Made by a program: the position numbers and the translations under genes. A stretch of 20,056 nt of DNA from Candidatus Bipolaricaulota bacterium (lineage in GTDB: Bacteria; Bipolaricaulota; Bipolaricaulia; UBA7950; UBA9294): positions 1-20,056 of the forward strand of contig JAUWNS010000022.1 of NCBI GenBank assembly GCA_030612485.1, given 5' to 3'. This document shows, in pieces, positions 14,281-20,056 of the stretch. The number at the start of each line of letters is the position of its first letter. Within the stretch, counting starts at the first letter, position 1. The notes under the pieces were generated by a model. That model did no database searches. It worked only from the letters and a program-made list of their open reading frames with translations, and was not told the origin of the DNA.

Positions 14281-14922
14281 ATGTCCCTACTCAAAGAGAA
14301 GGACTGTCAGTATTTGGAGAAGGAATTCGCGAAGCTGACTAAACCGGTGAAGCTCGTCTTCTTCACCCAGGAGTTCGAATGCGCCTCCTGTCGAGACACA
14401 CACGGACTATTGGAAGAGACCGCCAGTCTCTCCGAGAAGATCGAGCTCGTCATCTACGACTTAGTACAGGATAAAGAGAAGGCAAATGCTTACGGAGTCG
14501 ACCGCGTCCCTGCCATAATCGTAGAAGGGGAACACGACTACGGAATCCGTTTCTTTGGGATTCCTTCTGGGTATGAGTTTTCATCGCTGATCGAGGATAT
14601 CATCGCTGTCGGAACGGGAAAGACTACCCTATCCGAAGCGACCAAGAACAAGCTCTCTCAGCTGGAAAAACCGGTGCACATCCAGGTATTCGTCACACCA
14701 AGTTGTCCCTATTGTCCAAAAGCAGTGATCACCGCGCACATGATGGCGGTGGAATCAAAAAAGGTAACAGCGGACATGATCATGGCAAACGAGTTTCCGC
14801 AGCTTTCCAACCGCTACGGTGTGATGGCTGTACCAAAGGCCGTGTTAAACGAGGAGACAAGCTTCGAGGGAGCTATTCCCGAGGAGGATTACCTCTCCTT
14901 CGTTACTAGAGCGGCTGTCTGA
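14281..14922 (+). CDS. Protein disulfide oxidoreductase (PDO-type, double thioredoxin fold)
   Basis: 213 residues containing two thioredoxin/glutaredoxin units. Unit 1 (about 20-110) has C34-A-S-C37 with cis-Pro RVPAI (P77); unit 2 (about 130-213) has C142-P-Y-C145 in TPSCPYCPKAV with cis-Pro AVPKA (P185). This matches the PDO family of thermophilic archaea and bacteria, cytosolic proteins that make, break or reshuffle disulfides with a thioredoxin reductase. The CASC site in unit 1 is unusual relative to the CPYC/CQYC of well-known members. TAGGAG precedes ATG 14281. It ends the arsR-grx-pdo operon, with an intrinsic terminator 10 bp after the stop. Confidence 0.9.
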   Translation: MSLLKEKDCQYLEKEFAKLTKPVKLVFFTQEFECASCRDTHGLLEETASLSEKIELVIYDLVQDKEKANAYGVDRVPAIIVEGEHDYGIRFFGIPSGYEFSSLIEDIIAVGTGKTTLSEATKNKLSQLEKPVHIQVFVTPSCPYCPKAVITAHMMAVESKKVTADMIMANEFPQLSNRYGVMAVPKAVLNEETSFEGAIPEEDYLSFVTRAAV

Positions 14923-14931
14923 ACCTAAGAG

Positions 14932-14969
14932 AAGAGCGTCCTGCTTCGAGAATCGGGACGCTCTTTTCA
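14932..14969 (+). terminator. Rho-independent terminator after the pdo-like gene
   Basis: AAGAGCGTCC (14932-14941) pairs perfectly with GGACGCTCTT (14956-14965), a 10-bp stem and 14-nt loop, followed by a short T-rich tail. It also lies just beyond the convergent minus-strand gene and may serve both directions. Confidence 0.85.
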
Positions 14970-14975
14970 TTCTAT

Positions 14976-15407
14976 CTATTGCGCAAAGAGGGGAAGCGGT
15001 TTAAGTTCGGGCACCTTCTTAACGCGCACGCGGCGCACCTTGCGGATCCTTTTGATCTTTCGCGGTTGCAGGGGGGCCACCTCGCGTATAACCCTGGAGA
15101 ACTCCTCATCATCGCTGACCGGCTCGTAGGAGCGATAGATCCGCTCGTAGCGAGCTCTCTCGAACCCGCCCACTCGGATCTCCGGATGCTCAGACGCAAG
15201 CTCCTGAAGTTGGGCTTGTTTTCGGCTGTACAGGGTTTCAAGGGAGGGGAGGGGCATGACATAGGCGGTCGGCTCACGTCCCGAGAGACGAGCTACCTCG
15301 ATCAGGGAACGCCGCTCCTCGCGTGTCAGGTTAGTATTATCAACACAGATGACCTCTGCAGGGGAGTCGACCACCTCAACGAGGGCGGCGGCGAAGATTC
15401 GGTCCAC
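14976..15407 (-). CDS. C-terminal part of a split P-loop kinase-like protein
   Basis: 143 residues starting at GTG (complement of 15405-15407). In the same frame as the N-terminal part and separated from it by a TAG at 15417-15419. It supplies what the first part lacks: the second conserved block of polynucleotide-kinase/AAA_33-like P-loop enzymes (EVICVDNTNLTREERRSLIEVA), then an Arg/Glu-rich helical region (FERARYERIYRSYEPVSDDEEF) and a very basic tail (about 117-133, e.g. KIKRIRKVRRVRVKK). The stop codon sits inside TAGGAGG, a good ribosome site 5 nt from the GTG, so this part could be made by reinitiation. Otherwise it is the remnant of a recent nonsense mutation. The gene runs convergent to the redox operon. 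Confidence 0.65.
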   Translation of the reverse strand: MDRIFAAALVEVVDSPAEVICVDNTNLTREERRSLIEVARLSGREPTAYVMPLPSLETLYSRKQAQLQELASEHPEIRVGGFERARYERIYRSYEPVSDDEEFSRVIREVAPLQPRKIKRIRKVRRVRVKKVPELKPLPLFAQ

Positions 15408-15416
15408 CGCTTCCTC

Positions 15417-15557
15417 CTAAGGAAGATCGAAGTCCCGATGAAAGATCATCCGGCGGATGTGATCCTTCGACACCACTGCCCACTCTGGATGTTTCTCGCA
15501 AAACGTCGTCTTTCCCGACCCGGCAAGACCAACTAGCACAACCAACTTTTTCACCAT
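15417..15557 (-). CDS. N-terminal (Walker A) part of a split P-loop kinase-like protein
   Basis: 46 residues from ATG (complement of 15555-15557), preceded by a GGGGAAGGGGG ribosome site. MVKKLVVLVGLAGSGKTT carries a full Walker A motif (G10-x2-G-x-G-K16-T17), followed by VVSKDHIRRM, the typical block of AAA_33/polynucleotide-kinase-like and zeta-toxin-like enzymes. The frame stops at TAG (15417-15419) right after FDLP and then continues without shift into the C-terminal part, where homologues run on. Taken together the two parts make a protein of about 192 residues, a normal size for this family. Nonsense mutation, recoding or a genuine split are all possible. Confidence 0.65.
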   Translation of the reverse strand: MVKKLVVLVGLAGSGKTTFCEKHPEWAVVSKDHIRRMIFHRDFDLP

Positions 15558-15633
15558 GAGCCCCCTTCCCCTTTTTACCCGTCTAAGAAGTATGGTTAAA
15601 CACCTCGCCGTGGTCAAGCCGGTACTTCGGATG

Positions 15634-15657
15634 GAGGGAACAGGCAGGTGTTCCCTC
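15634..15657. repeat. Perfect 9-bp inverted repeat (hairpin) upstream of pstS
   Basis: GAGGGAACA (15634-15642) and TGTTCCCTC (15649-15657) flank a 6-nt loop GGCAGG. No T run follows on either strand. It lies in the 305-bp gap between the divergent split kinase gene and pstS and could be a protein-binding dyad or an RNA hairpin. Apart from this dyad and the pstS promoter region the gap shows no gene. Confidence 0.5.
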
Positions 15658-15797
15658 TACGAGCCGGGCACCTGACCGTAAGAACTTATGACCCGTAAAT
15701 TATCCACGCGTGTGCCTATGTTTGAGGGAGAAATTTGTCCCTGCCGCCTCTTTGGCTGATAGGAAGAGGAGTTTGTTAATCTGGCCGCAAGGAGTAC

Positions 15798-15844
15798 TTG
15801 TATATTTTTTGGAAAAATATATACTTAAGCTATCAAATATATAC
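15798..15844 (+). promoter_or_regulatory. Candidate pstS promoter overlapped by AAATATATAC repeats
   Basis: TTGTAT (15798-15803), 16-bp spacer, TATACT (15820-15825). AAATATATAC occurs at 15815-15824, over the -10 box, and again at 15835-15844, exactly two helical turns later; an inverted relative (GTATATTTTTT) lies at 15800-15810. The pattern suggests an operator on one DNA face, but A+T richness alone could produce it. It does not match the TGTCA-type Pho box. Confidence 0.5.
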
Positions 15845-15862
15845 CAGGGAAGGTGGTTGTGT

Positions 15863-16690
15863 ATGACGCTTCACCGTATGCTACTGGTTGGGTTAGTAAC
15901 ACTCAGTATTCTGGGTGCCGGTTCCGCTGCATTCGCAGCAGATGTTCAAATGACGGGATCTACAACGGTCTTACCAATTGCGCAAGCCGTGGCGGAAGCC
16001 CTTGCAGGAACGTATGAAATCGATATCTCTGGTGGAGGCTCCAGCGTCGGTGTTGCCGCCCTTATTGATGGGACGACCGATATTGCCGATCACTCTCGGC
16101 CTATAAAAGCGTCAGAGTATGAAAAGGCAGTGGCGAACGGAGTTTTTCCATTCAGCTTCCACATTGCCCAGGACGCTATCGCCGTGGTTGTGAACCCTAA
16201 AAACCCAGTGAGCCTGATCGCCAGTGCACAACTCAAGGAGATCTACCTCGGTAATATCGTGAACTGGAAGGAGTTAGGTGGAGATAACGCTCCTATTGTT
16301 GCAGTTTCGCGTGATAGTTCCTCGGGAACGTTCGATACCTGGAAGTCCATAGTTATGAATAAGGAAGATATCCTCCCTTCTGCAATCTACGCGACTTCCA
16401 ACGCAGATGTTGCAGGAGAGGTTGTAAATAATCCCAATGCGATCGGTTATATAGGCCTTGGGTACCTGCAGCCCGGTCTGAAAGCCCTGATCGTCGATGG
16501 GGTGGCTCCAACAATTGAGTCCGCCATCTCTGGAGAGTACCCGATCACGCGACCCTTGTTTATGTCCACCAACGGCTACCCCAGTGGAGCTACGTTGGAG
16601 GTTATCCGTTTTATCCTCTCGGAGGAGGGGCAACAGATTGTAGTCGGGATGGGGTATGCCCCGATTCGAGCCCTGTGCGACGGAACGTAG
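15863..16690 (+). CDS. pstS: Phosphate ABC transporter substrate-binding protein PstS
   Basis: 275 residues from ATG 15863, preceded by AGGGAAGG about 8-12 nt upstream; the open frame runs further upstream but only through the promoter region. A Sec signal peptide (core about 6-20) ends near AAFA-A (25-26). Phosphate-binding motifs are all present: T31-G-S-T-T (loop 1), DHSRP (76-80) and R150-D-S-S-S-G-T156, with the IYLGNIVNWKELGGD segment and a C-terminal SEEGQQIVVGMGYAPI typical of the short PstS form. No lipobox Cys. It delivers phosphate to PstCA at the membrane. It has its own promoter and terminator, consistent with higher expression than the membrane components. Confidence 0.95.
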   Translation: MTLHRMLLVGLVTLSILGAGSAAFAADVQMTGSTTVLPIAQAVAEALAGTYEIDISGGGSSVGVAALIDGTTDIADHSRPIKASEYEKAVANGVFPFSFHIAQDAIAVVVNPKNPVSLIASAQLKEIYLGNIVNWKELGGDNAPIVAVSRDSSSGTFDTWKSIVMNKEDILPSAIYATSNADVAGEVVNNPNAIGYIGLGYLQPGLKALIVDGVAPTIESAISGEYPITRPLFMSTNGYPSGATLEVIRFILSEEGQQIVVGMGYAPIRALCDGT

Positions 16691-16726
16691 ATTCATGAGA
16701 TAACCCGTCTTTTCCCTCTCAACCCG

Positions 16727-16754
16727 GGCCAGCTCTAAGAGCTGGCCTCTTTTC
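16727..16754 (+). terminator. Rho-independent terminator after pstS
   Basis: GGCCAGCTCT (16727-16736) and AGAGCTGGCC (16738-16747) form a perfect palindromic stem around one central base (functionally a slightly shorter stem with a small loop), followed by TCTTTTCTT. It separates pstS from pstCAB. Confidence 0.88.
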
Positions 16755-16764
16755 TTGCGCCTAC

Positions 16765-16793
16765 TTGCCGCGAGACAATTTCGGATATATAAT
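16765..16793 (+). promoter_or_regulatory. Sigma70-type promoter of pstCAB
   Basis: TTGCCG (16765-16770), 17-bp spacer, perfect TATAAT (16788-16793), immediately after the pstS terminator and about 34 bp before the pstC start. Confidence 0.72.
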
Positions 16794-16826
16794 TATGTGG
16801 CAATCTTTATATTAAGGAAGGGAAAT

Positions 16827-17783
16827 TTGATCGCACCTCAGAGGAAATGCACCTCCTGCAGCAAAGAACAGCGGGGTCTTCATCCGATAGGGGCTCTCAA
16901 GCAGGGCGTGAAGTTTGTCCGTAAGTGGTGGGATACTCTTGTCTTCTTTGTCTTGGCGAGCATCTCCCTCCTCGCTCTGGGGCTGATCGCCTTCTTCATC
17001 TTCCGGGAGGCGATCCCTGTATTTCGGGAGGTTCCCTTGACCGAGTTCTTCGGATCGAGGTGGCTACCGACCAGTGAATCGCCCAGCTTTGGGGCGTTAT
17101 CCATGATCTTGGGGACAGGGATGGTGACAGCAGGAGCGTTGTTCTTTGCGATTCCTCTCGGCCTAGCCACGGCCACGTTTATCGCCGAAGTGCTCCCCTC
17201 TCTGTTGAAGGATGTCGCAAAATCGCTGATTGAGCTCCTCGCTGCGGTTCCATCCGTAGTATACGGATTCTTTGGGTTGATGGTGATCGCTCCCTTCCTG
17301 CAGCGCACCCTGAATCTTCCTACCGGGAGGACCGCCCTCACCGGAGCGCTGATTCTGGGAATCATGTCCCTACCAACGATAGCAAGCCTTGCTGAGGATG
17401 CCCTCAGTGCAATCCCTAAGGAGTATCGGGAAGCATCCCTGGCATTGGGAGCTAACCGCTGGCAGACCACGTGGCGGGTCGTCATTCCCGCGGCTTTCTC
17501 TGGATTGATCGGGGCCGGGATCCTTGGAATGGGACGTGCGGTCGGCGAAACGATGGCCGTACTCATGGTGGCGGGAAACTCCCCCCAGATCACGGCCTCT
17601 TTCCTCAAGCCGGTGCGGACATTGACCGCAGGTATCGCCCTCGAGATGGGAGAGACACCCTTTGGGAGCACCCATTACCACGCGCTGTTCGCACTGGGGG
17701 CGATCTTGCTGGTGATTACCCTTGCGGCAAATTGGCTGGCAGAGTGGTTGCACGGCAGGTTGGTACGCAGGCACGCACGATGA
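16827..17783 (+). CDS. pstC: Phosphate ABC transporter permease PstC
   Basis: 318 residues from TTG 16827, chosen because AAGGAAGGG lies 5-12 nt upstream and the promoter -10 box lies between it and the earlier TTG at 16755. Six TM helices are expected; the first is at about 38-60. PstC/PstA hallmarks: GALFFAIPLGLATATFIAEV, LLAAVPSVVYGFFGL, the EAA loop (EYREASLALGANRWQTTWRV) and GRAVGETMAVLMVAGN. The cytoplasmic N-terminus carries an unusual KCTSCSKEQRG with a CxxC pair before the first helix. The stop overlaps the pstA start (ATGA). It forms the channel with PstA. Confidence 0.95.
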   Translation: MIAPQRKCTSCSKEQRGLHPIGALKQGVKFVRKWWDTLVFFVLASISLLALGLIAFFIFREAIPVFREVPLTEFFGSRWLPTSESPSFGALSMILGTGMVTAGALFFAIPLGLATATFIAEVLPSLLKDVAKSLIELLAAVPSVVYGFFGLMVIAPFLQRTLNLPTGRTALTGALILGIMSLPTIASLAEDALSAIPKEYREASLALGANRWQTTWRVVIPAAFSGLIGAGILGMGRAVGETMAVLMVAGNSPQITASFLKPVRTLTAGIALEMGETPFGSTHYHALFALGAILLVITLAANWLAEWLHGRLVRRHAR

Positions 17784-18652
17784 AGAACAAGCGGAAAACG
17801 AAAAAACGCGATCTTGTACAAATCACAGCATTTTCCATGCTAGGGGCTGCAAGCCTTGCCGGTCTCTTCACACTGGCGATCATCCTCTACTCTGTGATCT
17901 CGCAAGGGACTAGAGCAATCAGTTGGGAGTTTCTAACCGCTTTCCCCCGCAAAGGGATGACGGAAGGAGGGATCTTCCCCGCACTGGTCGGTAGCTTCTA
18001 CCTGACATTTGGCGCGGTGGCTACTGCTCTGCCGTTGGCCTTGGGGGCCGCAATCTGGCTTACGGAGTACGCCCGCGGCGGATGGTGGGTGCGCCTGATT
18101 CGAGTCGGGGTGAACACCCTGGCAGGTGTCCCCTCGATCGTTTTCGGGCTGTTGGGGTTGTCGTTCTTCGTGAAGTTTCTCGGATTTGGAGTCTCCATCT
18201 TATCAGGCTCCCTCACCCTTGCCCTTCTCATCCTTCCGGTCCTCATTCGCGCCGCAGAAGAAGCTCTTCGTTCTGTACCGCAGAACTTCCGCGAGGGAGC
18301 GCTCGCACTGGGGGCCACGCGCTGGCATACTGTACGCACAGTCGTCCTTCCCGCTGCTGTTCCTGGTATTCTGACTGGCATGATCCTCGGTCTGAGCAGG
18401 GCGGTGGGAGAGACGGCACCGATCATGTTCACTGCGGCGGCCTTCTACACCTCTCGGCTTCCAAGCTCTCCCTTAAGCAAGGTGATGGCCCTCCCATACC
18501 ACGTGTTCGTGATGGCCACAGAGAGTCCAAATTACTGGCGCACAAGGCACCTTCAATACGGGACTGTGCTGGTTCTGTTAGGGTTAGTCTTCACGCTAAA
18601 TCTGGGCGCAATCATCTTAAGGACTTACACACGAAGGAGGAAACAATGGTAG
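17780..18652 (+). CDS. pstA: Phosphate ABC transporter permease PstA
   Basis: 290 residues from ATG 17780, which overlaps the pstC TGA by 4 bp; an in-frame open stretch further upstream is only pstC read in another frame. A strongly basic start (MKNKRKTKKR) orients the first TM helix (about 16-40). Family segments: ALPLALGAAIWLTEYA, LAGVPSIVFGLLGLSFFV, the EAA loop (NFREGALALGATRWHTVRTV) and GLSRAVGETAPIMFTAAAF. The protein ends in a basic tail (RTYTRRRKQW). Translationally coupled on both sides. Confidence 0.95.
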   Translation: MKNKRKTKKRDLVQITAFSMLGAASLAGLFTLAIILYSVISQGTRAISWEFLTAFPRKGMTEGGIFPALVGSFYLTFGAVATALPLALGAAIWLTEYARGGWWVRLIRVGVNTLAGVPSIVFGLLGLSFFVKFLGFGVSILSGSLTLALLILPVLIRAAEEALRSVPQNFREGALALGATRWHTVRTVVLPAAVPGILTGMILGLSRAVGETAPIMFTAAAFYTSRLPSSPLSKVMALPYHVFVMATESPNYWRTRHLQYGTVLVLLGLVFTLNLGAIILRTYTRRRKQW

Positions 18653-19467
18653 CTTCGTCCCCTAAAGCGATCGGGATGACAGCAACACGGGAATGGATCA
18701 AGAAGAACGTCTCATCGGAGACGATAATCGAAACGCGGAATCTCGACTTCTACTACGGGCAACAACAGGCGTTACGCGAGGTCTCCCTCGCCATTCCTCG
18801 TAATGGGGTCACCGCGATTATGGGACCGTCAGGCTGTGGAAAGAGCACCTTCTTGCGCACCCTGAATCGAATGTATGCCCTTACCCCTGGCGCACGAGTG
18901 GAGGGGAGCATCTCCTTTTTCGGAAAAGATCTTCTTCAGGAGGATCCTGTAGAGCTACAAAGACAGATAGGGATGGTTTTCCAGCGCCCTAACCCGTTTC
19001 CGAAATCGATCTACGAGAACGTGACCTACGGGCCCCGGGTTCATGGGATAAGACGCCGTAGCGCATTGAATGACATCGTTGAGAGAAGTCTGCAACGCGC
19101 TGCGTTATGGGATGAGGTAAAGGAGAGATTGCGGAAAAGCGCCTTCTCCCTGTCCGGTGGGCAACAACAGCGCCTCTGCCTGGCCAGGGCACTCGCTGTG
19201 AGTCCCACGGTCCTTCTGATGGACGAACCATGCTCATCCCTGGACCCCAAAGCAAGCGATAGGATTGAGAGAACCATCCGTGAACTCGCCGAGGAACTCA
19301 CCGTGATCATAGTAACCCACAATCTTCAGCAAGCGGCCCGTGTCAGTGACTATGTTGCTGTCTTCCTGGCCGGTGGAGAGCTTGTCGAATTCGGCTCCAC
19401 CAAGACCGTTTTTGAACAGCCTGAAGATCCGCGGGTGCAAGACTACTTGGCCGGACGCTTCGGCTGA
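18646..19467 (+). CDS. pstB: Phosphate ABC transporter ATP-binding protein PstB
   Basis: 273 residues from ATG 18646, inside the last codons of pstA (7-bp overlap) with AAGGAGG 5-6 nt upstream. All ABC ATPase motifs are intact: Walker A G60-PSGCGKS-T68, Q-loop VFQRPNPFPKS (Q113; the RPNPFPKSI segment is characteristic of PstB), signature LSGGQQQR (169-176), Walker B VLLMDEP (D193, E194), D-loop SSLD and H225 in THN. About 25 residues precede the nucleotide-binding domain. It powers phosphate uptake through PstCA. No phoU or PhoR/PhoB pair follows in the window. Confidence 0.96.
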   Translation: MVASSPKAIGMTATREWIKKNVSSETIIETRNLDFYYGQQQALREVSLAIPRNGVTAIMGPSGCGKSTFLRTLNRMYALTPGARVEGSISFFGKDLLQEDPVELQRQIGMVFQRPNPFPKSIYENVTYGPRVHGIRRRSALNDIVERSLQRAALWDEVKERLRKSAFSLSGGQQQRLCLARALAVSPTVLLMDEPCSSLDPKASDRIERTIRELAEELTVIIVTHNLQQAARVSDYVAVFLAGGELVEFGSTKTVFEQPEDPRVQDYLAGRFG

Positions 19468-19473
19468 GCAAAA

Positions 19474-19500
19474 GAATCCCCATCAAGCTGGTGGGTATTC
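19474..19500 (+). terminator. Possible terminator hairpin after pstB
   Basis: GAATCCCCATCA (19474-19485) pairs with TGGTGGGTATTC (19489-19500) at 10 of 12 positions with G:U at the others and a 3-nt loop. A T5 run follows only 9-10 nt later, so intrinsic termination is uncertain. The region from here to about 19617 shows nothing else. Confidence 0.4.
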
Positions 19501-19617
19501 AGCGAAGGATTTTTATGGAATTCTACAATCTCACCACCTACACACGTGGCTCCACTTGACGACATCAATTTCCAATCTCGAAACGAAGATCCCCGGTCAA
19601 ATCGATCTCTCCGATTC

Positions 19618-19646
19618 TTTCAACATGGGAAGATCCCATTTATAAT
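19618..19646 (+). promoter_or_regulatory. Promoter with operator-like dyad for the 42-codon peptide gene
   Basis: A perfect TATAAT (19641-19646) with a weak -35 (TTTCAA at 19618-19623). The spacer contains ATGGGA-AGA-TCCCAT (19625-19639), a perfect 6-bp dyad ending 1 bp before the -10 box, where a bound repressor would block, or a MerR-like activator would twist, the promoter. Confidence 0.55.
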
Positions 19647-19680
19647 GGTTTTACCCTAAGCTGCAAGAAAAGGAGAGAAC

Positions 19681-19809
19681 ATGACTGCACCACTTCTTAA
19701 GGGCTTCGCCTTCCGGCTGACACGGCTGGACGATCTCCCCACGCTCATCTCGCACGAGAGACACACCTGTACTTCGTGCTCATCCTGTAGGAGACAACTG
19801 TCGCCTTGA
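19681..19809 (+). CDS. Small Cys-rich peptide (42 aa), unknown function
   Basis: Not recognised. ATG 19681 has AAAAGGAG 5-7 nt upstream and a TATAAT promoter about 35 bp ahead; the in-frame stop TAA at 19657 fixes the start region. The product begins MTAPLLKGFAFRLTRLDDLP, a mixed basic/hydrophobic helix-like segment, and ends HTCTSCSSCRRQLSP with cysteines C30, C33 and C36 at exact CxxCxxC spacing. That layout could be a leader plus core of a ribosomally made modified peptide, a small metal- or cluster-binding peptide, or a truncated gene. The TGA stop lies inside the -35 box of the next gene, a Fur-family regulator, so a link to metal or redox control is suggested by position only. Confidence 0.5.
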   Translation: MTAPLLKGFAFRLTRLDDLPTLISHERHTCTSCSSCRRQLSP

Positions 19810-19834
19810 CAAGAGAGAGGAAACAAACTAGAAT
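19806..19834 (+). promoter_or_regulatory. Strong sigma70-type promoter of the Fur-family gene
   Basis: TTGACA (19806-19811), 17-bp spacer, TAGAAT (19829-19834). The -35 box overlaps the stop codon of the small Cys-rich peptide gene. Predicted transcription start is about 19841. Confidence 0.75.
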
Positions 19835-19838
19835 TACT

Positions 19839-19863
19839 TTTGCAATTGAAAACTATTTGCAAT
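19839..19863. promoter_or_regulatory. TTTGCAAT direct repeat at the transcription start (candidate Fur-family operator)
   Basis: TTTGCAAT occurs at 19839-19846 and 19856-19863, 17 bp apart; because the TTGCAA cores are self-complementary the pair is also a perfect dyad (TTGCAA-N11-TTGCAA). It covers about -2 to +23 of the predicted transcript, a position that fits autorepression. Confidence 0.55.
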
Positions 19864-19874
19864 AAGATGAGGCG

Positions 19875-20056
19875 ATGGACATTTCCGAAGCGACATGGTT
19901 CTTACGGGCAGCAGGGAAGAGGATCACCCCCGAACGGAGGCTCCTGCTTCGCATAATCAGCGATAACGCTCACCTGCATGCGAGCGAGATCTACCGCCTT
20001 GCTAAGGAGGTGGAGCCAAGGATCAGTCTGTCCACGGTCTATCGGACGGTGAACCT
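19875..20056 (+). CDS. Fur-family transcriptional regulator (N-terminal part, runs off window)
   Basis: The first 60 residues from ATG 19875. The winged-helix domain of Fur/PerR/Zur proteins is recognisable: FLRAAGKRITPERRLLLRII, HLHASEIYRLAKEV and the recognition helix ISLSTVYRTVN. The dimerisation/metal domain lies beyond the window, so the metal or peroxide specificity cannot be assigned. It has a strong promoter and a repeat over the start of transcription, which suggests autoregulation. Confidence 0.88.
   Translation, partial: MDISEATWFLRAAGKRITPERRLLLRIISDNAHLHASEIYRLAKEVEPRISLSTVYRTVN

Noticed and set aside
14979..15536. 185-codon plus-strand frame opposite the split kinase gene
   Set aside because: It is antisense to the Walker A and VDNTN motifs of the minus-strand gene, which are the real coding signal; its length reflects G+C-rich codon structure.
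19656..19862. 68-codon minus-strand Cys-containing frame opposite the small peptide gene
   Set aside because: No promoter or ribosome site on that strand, while the plus strand has both for the 42-residue peptide.

Overview
The window reads as chromosomal DNA of a fermentative, probably anaerobic and possibly thermophilic bacterium of a deep-branching lineage. Candidate Bipolaricaulota/Acetothermia-like; this taxon is a guess from gene content (a two-domain protein disulfide oxidoreductase, knotted carbamoyltransferases, TTG/GTG starts, moderately high G+C) and was not tested. Most genes lie on the plus strand. No tRNA, rRNA, CRISPR array or transposase gene is visible.

Layout. 2-370: end of a GntR/FadR (FCD) regulator cut by the window edge. 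505-10999: a long co-directional catabolic locus with a family-5 solute-binding protein, two Dpp/Opp-type permeases (no ATPase subunit), an M20 amidohydrolase, carbamate kinase, two tandem but diverged YgeW/AOTCase-like carbamoyltransferases, and a molybdenum-hydroxylase large subunit. The families resemble the E. coli yge/yqe/xdh purine-catabolism locus. The economical reading is import of a ureido or carbamoylated compound, hydrolysis by the M20 enzyme, phosphorolysis to carbamoyl phosphate and ATP formation by carbamate kinase. Two repeat elements interrupt it: a long inverted repeat before carbamate kinase, and a cluster of three REP-like repeats that runs into the 5' end of the molybdenum-hydroxylase gene.

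11168-11812 is a lone, A+T-richer gene with a PD-(D/E)XK nuclease core. 12055-13141 (minus) holds an unrecognised secreted protein and a small membrane protein. 13249-14922 is a thiol/redox module: an OsmC-like protein diverges from an ArsR-type regulator followed by a small glutaredoxin and a PDO-type disulfide oxidoreductase, with a clear terminator. 14976-15557 (minus) is a P-loop kinase-like gene split by an in-frame TAG that lies inside a Shine-Dalgarno sequence followed by GTG.

15863-19467 is the phosphate uptake system pstS / pstCAB, in which pstS ends in a terminator and pstCAB has its own promoter. After it come a 42-codon Cys-rich peptide gene with full expression signals and the start of a Fur-family regulator, with a strong promoter and an 8-bp direct repeat at its transcription start; the regulator runs off the window end.
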